Below, piece after piece: positions 31,462-40,879 of a stretch of 64,000 bases of DNA; the first letter of the stretch is position 1, and every line of letters starts with the position of its first letter. The translations under genes were made by a program, and so were the position numbers. The stretch spans positions 451,094-515,093 of the forward strand of contig CAWGEH010000010.1 in NCBI GenBank assembly GCA_963821505.1. The letters run 5' to 3'. The notes under the pieces are model-generated. The model was not told where the DNA came from, ran no database searches, and saw only the letters and a program-made list of their open reading frames with translations. Origin of the DNA: VAZQ01 sp963821505 (GTDB lineage Bacteria; Pseudomonadota; Alphaproteobacteria; Rhizobiales; Xanthobacteraceae).

Positions 31462-34111
31462 TTACGGGCCCCGGGCCTTGCGCGCCGGCTTCTTCGCCGT
31501 GCTCACCGGCGGCTTCGGCTTGGCGGCGGCCTTCGCTTTCGCCGGAGCCTTGCGCGCGGTGCTGCGAGCCGCCGCAGGGGATTTCTTGCCGCCGCGCGCG
31601 CTTCGCGCCTCGAGCAGCCCGATCGCCTGTTCGAGCGTGATCGTCTCCGGGGTCATGTCGGAAGGCAGCGTGGCGTTGACGCCGTCGTGGCTGACATAGG
31701 GCCCGTAACGCCCGCTCTTCACGACCACGGGGCCGCCCTTGTCGGGATGATCGCCGAGCTGCGCGCCCGGGATCGGCGCCGAAGCGGCCTTTGCGCGGCC
31801 CCTTGGCGCGCTTCTCCTCGATCAGCGTCACGGCGCGATTGAGCCCGACGCTGAGCACGTCGTCGCCGGCCGTGAGATTGGCGTAGGTCTTGCCGTGCTG
31901 GACATAAGGCCCGAAGCGGCCGACGCCGGCGACGATCGGCTCGCCGTCGTCGGGATGCTTGCCGACCTCGCGCGGCAGCGAGAGGAGCCCGAGCGCGCGG
32001 TCGAGATCGAGGTCGTCGGGGGCGAGGCCCTTCGGCAGGCCGGCGCGCTTGGGCTTTTCGCCGTCGACTGCTTCGCCGAGCTGCACGTAGGGCCCGAAGC
32101 GACCCGAGCGCAGCGTCACCTCGAGGCCGGTCGCCGGATCCTCGCCGAGCTTCTTCATGCCGCCGTCGGGTCCGCCATTGGCGCCGTTGCCGGGCGCGAA
32201 CTGGCGGGTGTAGCGGCATTCCGGATAGTTCGTGCAGCCGATGAAGCCGCCGAACTTGCCGAGCTTGAGCGAGAGCTTGCCGGTCTCGCAAAGCGGGCAC
32301 TTGCGCGCGTCGCTGCCGTCGGCGCGCGGCGGAAACAGGTGCGGCGCCAGCATCTCGTCGAGCGCGTCGATGACCTGCGCGACGCGCAGCTCCTTGATGT
32401 CGCCGACGGCGGCGGTGAATTCGCGCCAGAAGTCGCGCAGCAGGTCGCGCCAGGCGATCTCGTTGTTGGAGATGCGGTCGAGCTGCTCCTCGAGGTCGGC
32501 GGTGAAATCGTATTCGACGTAGCGGGCGAAGAAGCTTTCGAGGAATGCGGTCAGCACGCGGCCTTTGTCCTCGGGCACCAGCCGCTTCTTGTCGATCCGC
32601 ACATAGCCGCGGTCCTTGAGCACCTGCAGGATCGAGGCATAGGTCGAGGGCCGGCCGATGCCGAGCTCCTCCATGCGCTTGACCAGCGACGCTTCCGAAT
32701 AGCGCGGCGGCGGCTCGGTGAAGTGCTGGCTGGCGTCGATCTTGCGCTTGCTGAGGTGCTCGCCCGCGCTCATCTCCGGCAGGCGGCGGGACTCCTCGTC
32801 GTCCGCGATGTCGTCCACGCCCTCCTGGTAGAGCGTAAGGAAGCCGTCGAATTTCAGCACCGTGCCGGTCGCGCGCAGATCGATGACGCGGCCGGCGGCC
32901 TTGGCGGTGATGTCGGCGGTGGTGCGCTCGAGCTCGGCGGATTCCATCTGGCTCGCCATGGTGCGCAGCCAGATCAGCTCGTAGAGCCTCGCCTGGTCGG
33001 GATCGAGAAACGATTTTGTGTCCTTCGGACGGCGGGTGACGTCGGTCGGCCGGATCGCCTCGTGCGCCTCCTGCGCGTTCTTTGCCTTGGTCTGGTACTG
33101 GCGCGGCGAGGGCGGCAGATAGCGGCTGCCGTAGTCGGAGCCGATCAGGCGGCGCGCGGCGGTGATCGCCTCCTCCGCGATGTCGACGCCGTCGGTGCGC
33201 ATATAGGTGATGAGGCCGACGGTCTCGCCATCGATGTCGACGCCTTCATAGAGCCGCTGGGCGATGCGCATGGTGTGGGCGGGCGCAAAGCCCAGCTTGC
33301 GGCTCGCTTCCTGCTGCAGCGTCGAGGTGGTGAACGGCGGCGGCGGGTTGCGCCTGGCGGGCTTGGCCTCGACGTTGGCGACCGCGAACGCCGCGGTCTC
33401 CAGCGCCTGCTTGAAGGCCTCGGCCTCGGCGCCCGAGCCGATGTCGAGCCGCTGGACTTTGCGGCCGTCGGCGCCGACGAGGCGCGCTTCGAATTCGTCT
33501 CCGCGCGGCGTGGCGAGCGTCGCCACCAGCGACCAGTATTCGCGCGGAACGAACTTTTCGATCTCCAGCTCGCGGTCGCAGACGAGCCGCAGCGCCACCG
33601 ACTGGACCCGGCCGGCCGAGCGCGCGCCCGGGAGCTTGCGCCAGAGCACCGGCGAGAGCGTGAATCCGACGAGGTAATCGAGTGCGCGGCGGGCAAGATA
33701 AGCGTCGACCAGAGCACCGTCGATGCTGCGGGGGTGCTTCATCGCGTCGAGCACCGCCTGCTTGGTAATGGCGTTGAACACGACCCGCTCGACCGCCTGC
33801 TTCTTGAGGACGTGCTTCTCCTTCAGCACTTCGAGCACGTGCCAGGAGATGGCTTCGCCCTCGCGATCGGGGTCGGTGGCCAGGATCAGCTTGCTCGCGC
33901 CCTTCAGCGCCCGGGCAATGTCGTTGAGGCGCTTCTGGGACTTGTCGTCGACCTCCCAGATCATGTGGAAATCGTGCTCGGGGTCGACCGAACCGTCCTT
34001 GGCCGGCAGGTCCCGCACATGGCCGAACGAGGCCAATACCTCGTAGCCGGAGCCAAGATATTTGTTGATCGTCTTGGCCTTGGCCGGCAACTCGACGACG
34101 ACGATATTCAT
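31462..34111 (-). CDS. topA: DNA topoisomerase I, C-terminus frameshifted
   Basis: Type IA topoisomerase, about 882 residues after correction, relaxing negative supercoils. The TOPRIM domain has ATDPDREGEAISW (79-91), the catalytic tyrosine is Tyr303 in LITYMRTDGVD, and SAGRVQSVALRLV and the C4 zinc unit CPLCETGKLSLKL are seen. After EEKRAKGPRKGRFGADPG the frame derails into Arg-rich sequence up to 31415. The other frame continues AQLGDHPDKGGPVVVKSG..., a proper C-terminal domain with Lys/Ala-rich tail ending at 31462. One extra base in the CCCGGG at 31766-31771 explains it. Odd: the N-terminal motif reads VVELPAKAKT where the family has ESPAKAKT. Confidence 0.93.
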
Positions 34112-34456
34112 GAAAATCCAATAAGTTAGGGACCTGGACCGGGTGCCGGAGGGAGGCCAGGCGGCCCGCGGTTGTCGCGGCGAAAGATGGGGATGTCAAC
34201 CCTCCCTGTCAAACCGGGGCGCCGAACCGGGCCGCCGGCGAGGCGTCCGGACCGTGATCGGGCGGGGCCGCAGGGTGATCACCACTCGTGGCCTTTTCGC
34301 GCGTGCGATAAGATGTTTAGCGGAGAATGCGGTGATTATGGATAAGGATGAAACAGGCTCCGAGGTGCCGGGATTTCCGGGACCGCCGGCGCGGCGGGTC
34401 TGAGCAATTCCAAGTTACTCCTCTGTGTATTTACAATCGTCTCGGGTAGAGTTGCT

Positions 34457-34528
34457 AGTGGTCCTTAGATTCCGAAGTTCGTATCTGAGCGTGCTGCGAG
34501 TGCTGACGAACTTCGGAATCGGACCACT
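34457..34528. repeat. Imperfect inverted repeat (hairpin) between topA and the small exported protein
   Basis: The left arm (AGTGGTCC, then GATTCCGAAGTTCGT) and the right arm (ACGAACTTCGGAATC, then GGACCACT) form about 23 base pairs with a TTA bulge and a 23-base loop. The rest of 34112-34634 shows no gene. Confidence 0.75.
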
Positions 34529-34634
34529 GGCCGCAGGCGGCCGGCGCAGGGCGCGGCGGAGCCCGATGAACCAAACCCCCATCTCGCACGACTAATAGGC
34601 GTGCGGCGGTCCTTGCCGGGCGCGGGGGGCGATC

Positions 34635-34901
34635 ATGCTCATCTTGAAATACTTCGTGGTCGTTGGCGCGCTGCTGACGGCTGGCCTGCTTGCGCTCAGC
34701 GCTCAGCTTGCGCCGTCAGGCTCGGCTGCGCCGGCCACGGTCGGCAATGCCACGACGACCGCCTCGCTTCCCGTGGTCGAACCCAGCACCCCGGCGGTCG
34801 CGGAACCCGCGGTCGCGCCGGCGCCGCCGACGGTCGCGAAGCCGTCCGCGTCCTCGCGCCGCTCCTCCCACTCCGCACGCGCGCAACGTCGGTCGCATTG
34901 A
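34635..34901 (+). CDS. Small single-span, low-complexity protein, unknown
   Basis: An 88-residue protein. One hydrophobic N-terminal segment (LKYFVVVGALLTAGLLALSA) is followed by an Ala/Pro/Val/Thr stretch and a basic C-terminus (SRRSSHSARAQRRSH). The G-rich sequence ahead of the ATG could act as a ribosome site. Short proteins beginning MLxLKYF with this layout recur in Bradyrhizobium-type genomes; no function is known. Confidence 0.5.
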   Translation: MLILKYFVVVGALLTAGLLALSAQLAPSGSAAPATVGNATTTASLPVVEPSTPAVAEPAVAPAPPTVAKPSASSRRSSHSARAQRRSH

Positions 34902-35032
34902 TGGCGGCGGTGACCGCCGGCCATCGAGGCCGCTAGGCGGCGGGGCTCCCCTGCGCGGTCCGGAAGCCGCGCCGGACGCGCCGTCGCGGCTGCCCGCGGC
35001 CATGATCACGAACAAACATTCCCGGGCTTCGA

Positions 35033-36142
35033 CTACAGCAGCGACACCAGGGCGCCGCCGTGGCGCTCGAGCCGGCCCGCCAGTTCGAGCTCGAGCAGAA
35101 CCACGCGCACGATGGCGGCCGAGCTCGCGGACAGGCGCACGAGATCGTCGATCGGCACCGGCGTCGGTCCGAGCAACGCGATGATGCGCGCGCGCTCGTC
35201 GGCGCCGGGCTCGGCGGCGGGAGGCGACGGGGGTTCGGGCTCCGCAGCCGACAGCTCGAGCGGCTCGCCCAGGATCGGGCGCAGCACCGCGATCACATCG
35301 GCGGCGTCCGTCACCAGGGTCGCGCCCTGCTTGATGAGGTCGTTGCTGCCTTCCGCCCGCGGATCAAGCGGAGAGCCGGGCACGGCGAACACTTCGCGGC
35401 CCTGTTCGAGCGCGAAACGGGCGGTGATCAGCGAGCCCGAGCGCTTGGCCGCTTCCACCACCACCATGCCGGCGGCGAGGCCCGAAATGAGCCGGTTGCG
35501 GCGGGGAAAATCGCGCGCGCGCGGCTCCCAGCCGAGCGGCATTTCGGAGACGAGCGCGCCGTCGGCCGCGATGGCGTCGGCGAGGTCGGCGTGTTCGCGC
35601 GGATAGATGCGGTCGTGGCCGCCGGCGAGCACGCCGATCGTGCCGGTGGCGAGGCTGGCGCGATGGGCGGCGGCATCGATGCCGCGCGCGAGGCCGGAGA
35701 CCACCGCGAAGCCCGCGGCGCCGAGATCGCGCGCGAGCCGTTCCGCAAAGCGCACGCCCGCTGCCGACGCATTGCGCGCGCCGACGATGGCGACCATCGG
35801 CCGGGCGAGCGCCGTCATGGCACCGCGCGCGGCGAGCAGCGGCGGAGGGTCGTCGATCATCTGCAGGCGGCGGGGATAATCCGGTTCGCCCAGCGCGACC
35901 AAGGACACGCCCAGGGACTTTGCCGCCGCGAACTCGCGCTCGGCGTCTCGGCGGGAGTGGACGCGCGCGGGACGGGTCGCGCCGCCGCGGCGGGCGAGAT
36001 CGGGAAGCGCCGCCAGCGCGCCGCGCGCGCCGCCGTAATGGTTGACGAGCGCTCGAAACGTGCGCGGGCCGACATTGTCGCTGCGGATGAGGCGCAGCCA
36101 ATCGAGCCGCTGCTCGTCGGTGAGCTGGACGCTCTGGTCCAC
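35033..36142 (-). CDS. dprA: DNA-processing protein DprA
   Basis: A 369-residue protein that binds single-stranded DNA taken up by transformation and loads RecA. It has a SAM-like N-domain (LDWLRLIRSDNVGPRTFRALVNHYGGA), a Rossmann core with VAIVGARNASAAGVRFAERLARDLG, GIDAAAHRAS and the EMPLGWEPRARDFPRRNRLISGL block, and a C-terminal winged helix (IIALLGPTPVPIDDLVRLS...). GTG at 36142 is chosen because related proteins begin a few residues before QLTDEQRLDWLR; an ATG at 36193 adds 17. AGGGG lies upstream of the GTG. Confidence 0.92.
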   Translation of the reverse strand: MDQSVQLTDEQRLDWLRLIRSDNVGPRTFRALVNHYGGARGALAALPDLARRGGATRPARVHSRRDAEREFAAAKSLGVSLVALGEPDYPRRLQMIDDPPPLLAARGAMTALARPMVAIVGARNASAAGVRFAERLARDLGAAGFAVVSGLARGIDAAAHRASLATGTIGVLAGGHDRIYPREHADLADAIAADGALVSEMPLGWEPRARDFPRRNRLISGLAAGMVVVEAAKRSGSLITARFALEQGREVFAVPGSPLDPRAEGSNDLIKQGATLVTDAADVIAVLRPILGEPLELSAAEPEPPSPPAAEPGADERARIIALLGPTPVPIDDLVRLSASSAAIVRVVLLELELAGRLERHGGALVSLL

Positions 36143-36559
36143 GGGGACGCCCCTGTCGGCCGTAACGCGATAGCGTAGAGGAGAACAAATCATGTACAAA
36201 GTCAACGCGCCTTCCAGCGAGGCGGGTGGTAAAGCACAGCGCAAGCGCGACCGCGCGCGGACTTGCCGGACTTTGCGGCGCGCGTTCGCAAGTTATCATG
36301 GGTGCCCCGGGCCAGCTCGGTGCTGGCGCAGAGGGGCAAGAGGACTCATCCCGGGACCGCGCTCACCTCCAGGGTGGCGCCGTCGTGGTCGAACGCAACG
36401 TGCGTTGCCGACTGCGCCGTTGAGCCCGTCGCAAGAACCGCTCATAGTTGGTGGCAACGCCCTCCCTGCATAGGCGCGCGGGGCGACGACCGGCGCCGGC
36501 CCTTTCTCCTTTATGCGCGGCTTGGTGGAGGCGGTGACACAGGTCGTCGGATCGCAGCT

Positions 36560-36579
36560 TGTGTGAACCGCTTCACACA
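36560..36579. promoter_or_regulatory. Palindrome TGTGTGAA-N4-TTCACACA upstream of the large membrane protein
   Basis: Perfect 8-base arms separated by CCGC, about 100 bases before the start of the 36677 gene. Size and symmetry suit a dimeric regulator. Otherwise 36143-36676 holds no gene. Confidence 0.5.
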
Positions 36580-36676
36580 CGCGCGTTGGCGCTGTGGATA
36601 GGATGGTAATGAGGGACCGCCGCGGTACACTTGCATAGATCGGATCCGGTCGCCTCTTCGAGAGGGAGTGTCGGAA

Positions 36677-38353
36677 ATGATTCGTGCCCTTCTCCCCTTC
36701 ATGTGGCTCGTCGCTGCTTGCGGTTCGGCGCTGGCCGACGACGGCAGCCCGCTGCTTGAGCAGTTCCACGGACTGATCCATCCGACCATCACGCTGTTCG
36801 GCACGGCCGTGGCCGCGAAATTGGCGCTCGACGCTTTCGGCCGGCGGCCGGTGCCGGTCGCCGACGTGCCGACGTTCCCGCGATACATGACCAGTCCCCA
36901 GCAATATCGCCTCGGTAAATGGATGTTTGTCGTCTTCGCGTGCGGCTTCTTCCTGTTGCTCGTTTACGACCATCGGGAGGTCGTCGCGGCGGCGGCCGTG
37001 TTCGGGGATTGGGTTCCCAAGAACATCCTTCCGGCCGTGGTCGACAAGTCCGCGCCCTATCTGCTCGTGATCGCCGCCATGGGAGCCGTCTATCTGTATT
37101 TCCTGACCAAGGAGACGCAGTGGAACGGTCTGCTGCTGATGCGGGACGTGATCCAGGGCTGGATCAGCATTCCTCAGCTCGCCGGACAGATCGTTGCGCA
37201 GATACGGTTCTCCTTGCGCGTGCCCCAACCCGCAGTCGCCGCCGTGATTGCGAGTTCGACGGGGGTGGTCGAGCAGGATTTTCACAAGGACCGCAATACG
37301 CCCGATCGGATATGGGTGGAGACCTGCTACATGAAGTGGTGGCTCACGCAGGGGCAGGACGCCGGCGAGGATGCCACTTTCTTCACCGAGGAGAGCTTCG
37401 GCTTCGACCGGCTTCTGGGCGAGTTCGACCAGGCGGCCTGGGCCATGGGCAGGTGGAAGTCGGGCGCCGCCCCCGATCTCGCGCTATCGAACCTCTTCCA
37501 GACGCTCAAGGAACTGCACAACAAGTTCTCCCGGCTGGTCGCCTGCTATCTGATCTATCGCAACGATGCGAAGACCGAGCTGTGCGCGGAGGCGCGCAAG
37601 TTCGGCATCGAGATGAACGTGGTCGCGCCTGAAAATCCCCTGCGTTACTGGATCGTCTACGTCATCGTGCTGATGGCATCGGTCTATCTCGGCGTCTATG
37701 TCTCCGCCGTCGTCTACGACCTGCTCGCCGGCAAGGGTCTGATCATCGAGCAGGATGCGGACCGCATGTTGGCTTGGATGATGTACTCGCTGTGCAACTA
37801 CGGGCTGGCGATCATGGCCATCCTGCTGCTTCGGTACCTCACCCGCTCGGGGGAGGGCGTCCTGAGCCAGTCGCATCTGATCACGTACAGCTGGACGTTT
37901 GTGGTGGCATTGGTTGTGGGTCCGCTCGGATTGGCGTTGGCGGTCCACGTGTTCGGGCAGGGCGCGTACCAGAAGGTGCCGCTCGAGCAACTCTATTTCC
38001 AGATGCTCAAATGGGGCTTCGGGCCGGCGCTGGTTTGCGTTTACATCTCCTACTATCTCGATCGGCAAACATACCGGGATTTGCCCAACATCGATCACTC
38101 GCCCGCGACCTTCGGCTGGCGCCTGCTGAATTGCTTCGGCTTTGCCGCAATAACCCTCTTCCTGCTTCTTCCCGCGCTGATGTCGCTGCCCGCGCAGCCG
38201 CCGGGTGCGGCGTGGGATACGGCCAAGCTGCGCTTCGTCGCGACAGGGGTAACGTTCTGCGTGGCGTTCGGGTTGGCGCTCGCGGCGCAGTTCGCGCTCA
38301 GGAAGGGAACGCCGGCGAACGGCTCCGTTCTCGCGCCGCAGGCGACCGCCTAG
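36677..38353 (+). CDS. Large polytopic membrane protein, unknown
   Basis: A 558-residue protein. A cleavable-looking N-terminus (LLPFMWLVAACGSALADDG) is followed by two spans near residues 90-150, a ~165-residue soluble loop with ETCYMKWWLTQGQDAGEDATFF and DQAAWAMGRWKSG, and about six spans in the C-terminal half. Start at 36677 is preferred to GTG 36668 since GAGAGGGAG lies upstream. I recognise no family. The stop codon TAG is inside a palindromic repeat. It is not in an operon; plsY is convergent. Confidence 0.7.
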   Translation: MIRALLPFMWLVAACGSALADDGSPLLEQFHGLIHPTITLFGTAVAAKLALDAFGRRPVPVADVPTFPRYMTSPQQYRLGKWMFVVFACGFFLLLVYDHREVVAAAAVFGDWVPKNILPAVVDKSAPYLLVIAAMGAVYLYFLTKETQWNGLLLMRDVIQGWISIPQLAGQIVAQIRFSLRVPQPAVAAVIASSTGVVEQDFHKDRNTPDRIWVETCYMKWWLTQGQDAGEDATFFTEESFGFDRLLGEFDQAAWAMGRWKSGAAPDLALSNLFQTLKELHNKFSRLVACYLIYRNDAKTELCAEARKFGIEMNVVAPENPLRYWIVYVIVLMASVYLGVYVSAVVYDLLAGKGLIIEQDADRMLAWMMYSLCNYGLAIMAILLLRYLTRSGEGVLSQSHLITYSWTFVVALVVGPLGLALAVHVFGQGAYQKVPLEQLYFQMLKWGFGPALVCVYISYYLDRQTYRDLPNIDHSPATFGWRLLNCFGFAAITLFLLLPALMSLPAQPPGAAWDTAKLRFVATGVTFCVAFGLALAAQFALRKGTPANGSVLAPQATA

Positions 38354-38456
38354 AGCGCATCCCGATTGGGTCGAATCGTGATGCGCTCTAGATTCTTCGA
38401 TTTTGCGCATGTTCTGTTCGGAAAACCGGTTTCCACTTTTCCGGAACATGCGCTAG
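38350..38456. repeat. CTAG-bounded palindromic repeat, copy A
   Basis: Begins and ends in CTAG. First half is a hairpin with GAGCGCATCCCG and GATGCGCTC; second half is GCGCATGTTC..., pairing with GAACATGCGC around an AAAACCGG centre. About 107 bases. The TAG of the first CTAG is the stop codon of the 36677 gene. Confidence 0.85.
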
Positions 38457-38497
38457 CGATCCGCGGCTGACGCGCGCGCGGGCGCCGCGCGCGACGC

Positions 38498-39145
38498 TCA
38501 TGCCCCCGAGGCCGCCGACTTGCCGATCTTGCCCTCGGTGCCGTCGATCAGCCGCGCGATGTTGGCGCGGTGCATGAACCACAACAGCACGGTGAGCAGC
38601 GCGAACAGCGCCGCCTGCGCCCGGTCGCCGAGGATCCACAGCTCGAACGGCGTCGCCGCGCTGGCGACGAGCGCGGCGAGCGAGGAGTAGCGGCTGAGCG
38701 CCGCGACCGCGAGCCAGATGAGGCAGAATGCGATCGCAACCGGCCAGGCGAGTGCGAGCAGGAGGCCGAGATAGGTCGCGACGCCCTTGCCGCCGCGAAA
38801 GCCGAGCCACACCGGGAACAGGTGGCCGAGGAAGGCGCCGAGCGCTGCGGGAAGCGCGAGCTCGTGCGCGAAATACTGATATTCGCGGCCGTAATAGGCA
38901 TAGACCAGCAGCACCGCGACGGTGCCCTTGAGCGCATCGCCGAGCAGCGTTGCGGCCGCCAGCCCCTTGCGGCCGGTGCGCAGCACGTTGGTCGCGCCGA
39001 TATTGCCGGAGCCGATGGCGCGGACGTCCGGTGCGCCGGCCAGCCGCGTCAGGATCACCCCGAACGGGATCGAGCCGCAGAAATAGCCGAAGGCGAACGC
39101 CGCGACATAGGCGGGCAGGAGCGATGCGTTGAACGGCTGCAGCAT
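38498..39145 (-). CDS. plsY: Glycerol-3-phosphate acyltransferase PlsY
   Basis: A 215-residue inner-membrane enzyme that transfers acyl groups from acyl-phosphate to glycerol-3-phosphate, the first step of phospholipid synthesis. The conserved loops GSGNIGATNVLR and GFRGGKGVATYLG are present with five or six hydrophobic spans. The start at 39145 is chosen over 39184. The C-terminus extends into a polar tail. dprA and the plsY/pyrCB genes are all leftward, the usual order. Confidence 0.95.
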   Translation of the reverse strand: MLQPFNASLLPAYVAAFAFGYFCGSIPFGVILTRLAGAPDVRAIGSGNIGATNVLRTGRKGLAAATLLGDALKGTVAVLLVYAYYGREYQYFAHELALPAALGAFLGHLFPVWLGFRGGKGVATYLGLLLALAWPVAIAFCLIWLAVAALSRYSSLAALVASAATPFELWILGDRAQAALFALLTVLLWFMHRANIARLIDGTEGKIGKSAASGA

Positions 39146-39532
39146 GGAGGTTTCCCGGCGCGCCTTGCGGCGCCCCATTGCCATCTTATCAGCCCCGCCG
39201 TGATGCCGCCCGTCCCGACGGGCGGTGCGTCCGGTGTTGGGCGGCGGCGGCTGGCGCGGCGCGCGGCGCGCGGCGCGTCATGGCGGATGCGCGATTTTAC
39301 TTGACTATGTTACACGAATCACCTAGGCTTTTGGCATTATCCGAAATTGTGCGCAGGGTTCTTCTGCCGGTGCCGAGCGGGGCACCCGGTCATCCGGCGA
39401 CGCGCCCGGACGCTCGCCGAGCGTGTTGCCTTCGAGCGCGGGCAGGCCGGTTCAGCGGCGGATTAGGAATAAAGACCGGCCGGGCGTTGTTTCCGACTGT
39501 TGTTAACAAGAGCGACCTGCAACGAACGGCGT
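39146..39532. other. About 390 bases without a gene
   Basis: Between the end of the dihydroorotase-like gene and plsY. A locally AT-rich spot (about 39297-39345) with TTGACTATG could hold a promoter, but no pair was convincing. Confidence 0.4.
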
Positions 39533-40837
39533 CTACACGTATTCGTATACGGTGCGGCCGGCGACGATGGTGCGCACGACGCGGCCCTGCAGCCGCGCCT
39601 CGTCGAACGGGGTGTTCTTGCATTTCGACTTGAGCTCGGCGGGGTCGAGCACCCAGGGCGCATCGAGGTCGAGCACGATCACGTCCGCCGGGCTGCCCTG
39701 CCGCAGCGTTCCCCCGGGCAGCCCCAGAATGTTCGCGGGCGTGCTCGACATCGCCTTGAGCAAGGTCATGAGCGGCACTTCGCCGTTGTGAACGAGACGC
39801 AGGCCCGCGATGAGCATGGTCTCGAGCCCGATGGCGCCGGGACTGGCCTCGGCGAACGGCAGACGCTTGCCTTCCACGTCCTGCGGATTGTGGTCGGACA
39901 TGATCACGTCGATCAGCCCCGCGGCGAGCGCCGCGACCAGCGCCGCGCGGTCGGCCTCCGCGCGCAACGGCGGGCTGAGCTTGAGGAAGGTGCGGTAGGG
40001 CCCGACATCGATTTCGTTGAGGGTGAGATGATTGATCGACGCCGAGGCGGTGACCTTGAGGCCCTGCTCCTTGGCGCGCGCGAGCACGTCGAGCGCCTCG
40101 GCGCAGGTGAGCGACGCCGCGTGATAGCGGCTGTCGGTCAACCCGACGAGGCGCATGTCGCGTTCGAGCATGATGGTCTCTGCCGCGGTCGGCACGCCGG
40201 TCAGGCCGAGCCGCGCGGCGAACTCGCCTTCGTTCATCACGCCTTCGCCGACGAGGTCGGGGTCTTCGGTGTGATGCACGATGAGCGCGTCGAAATCGCG
40301 CGCATAGGTGAGCGCCCGGCGCATGACTTGCGCATTGGTGACGCTCTTGGCGCCATCGGTGAAGGCGATCGCGCCCGCGGCCTTGAGCAGGCCGATCTCG
40401 GCCATTTCCTCCCCGCGCAGCCCCTTGGTCACCGCCGCCATCGGCTGCACGTGCACGATCGAGGTGTCGCGCGCGCGCCGCAGCACGAAATCGACCAGCG
40501 CCGGATCGTCGATCACCGGCGAGGTGTCGGGCTGGCACACGATGGTGGTGACGCCGCCGGCGGCGGCGGCCTGGCTCGCCGAGGCGATGGTCTCGCGATA
40601 TTCCGCGCCGGGCTCGCCGACGAAGGCGCGCATGTCGACGAGGCCGGGCGCGACCAGCTTGCCCCTGCAGTCGATGACCTCGGTGGCCTCCGGCACGCCG
40701 GCCGCGCCGATGCCGCGCTTGGCCTCGCGGATCACGCCGTCGGCGATGAGGAGATCGCCGTCGATGTCGAGATCGCGCGAGGGGTCGAGGATGCGCGCAT
40801 TGGCGAGCAGGAGCGGACGGCGTTCGGTGACCATCAT
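39533..40837 (-). CDS. Dihydroorotase-like protein, probably non-catalytic (PyrC')
   Basis: A 434-residue amidohydrolase-fold protein in the pyrimidine gene pair. True type I dihydroorotases have HxH in VDxHVHLREPG; here it is LVDMRAFVGEPG, so both metal ligands are lost. The later HCE and DH motifs appear as HHTED and SDHNPQ, and INHL keeps one His. Thus it resembles the inactive PyrC' paralogue known to bind and support PyrB in some bacteria. It lies 42 bases after pyrB, so it is probably cotranscribed. A second, active dihydroorotase would then be elsewhere. Confidence 0.85.
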   Translation of the reverse strand: MMVTERRPLLLANARILDPSRDLDIDGDLLIADGVIREAKRGIGAAGVPEATEVIDCRGKLVAPGLVDMRAFVGEPGAEYRETIASASQAAAAGGVTTIVCQPDTSPVIDDPALVDFVLRRARDTSIVHVQPMAAVTKGLRGEEMAEIGLLKAAGAIAFTDGAKSVTNAQVMRRALTYARDFDALIVHHTEDPDLVGEGVMNEGEFAARLGLTGVPTAAETIMLERDMRLVGLTDSRYHAASLTCAEALDVLARAKEQGLKVTASASINHLTLNEIDVGPYRTFLKLSPPLRAEADRAALVAALAAGLIDVIMSDHNPQDVEGKRLPFAEASPGAIGLETMLIAGLRLVHNGEVPLMTLLKAMSSTPANILGLPGGTLRQGSPADVIVLDLDAPWVLDPAELKSKCKNTPFDEARLQGRVVRTIVAGRTVYEYV

Positions 40838-40879
40838 GGGCGGACGCCTTCGGGTCCGGCAGGCAATGCAGCGACGGCC

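Noticed and set aside
31895..34129. Plus-strand open frame of 744 residues opposite topA
   Set aside because: Antisense shadow of topA.
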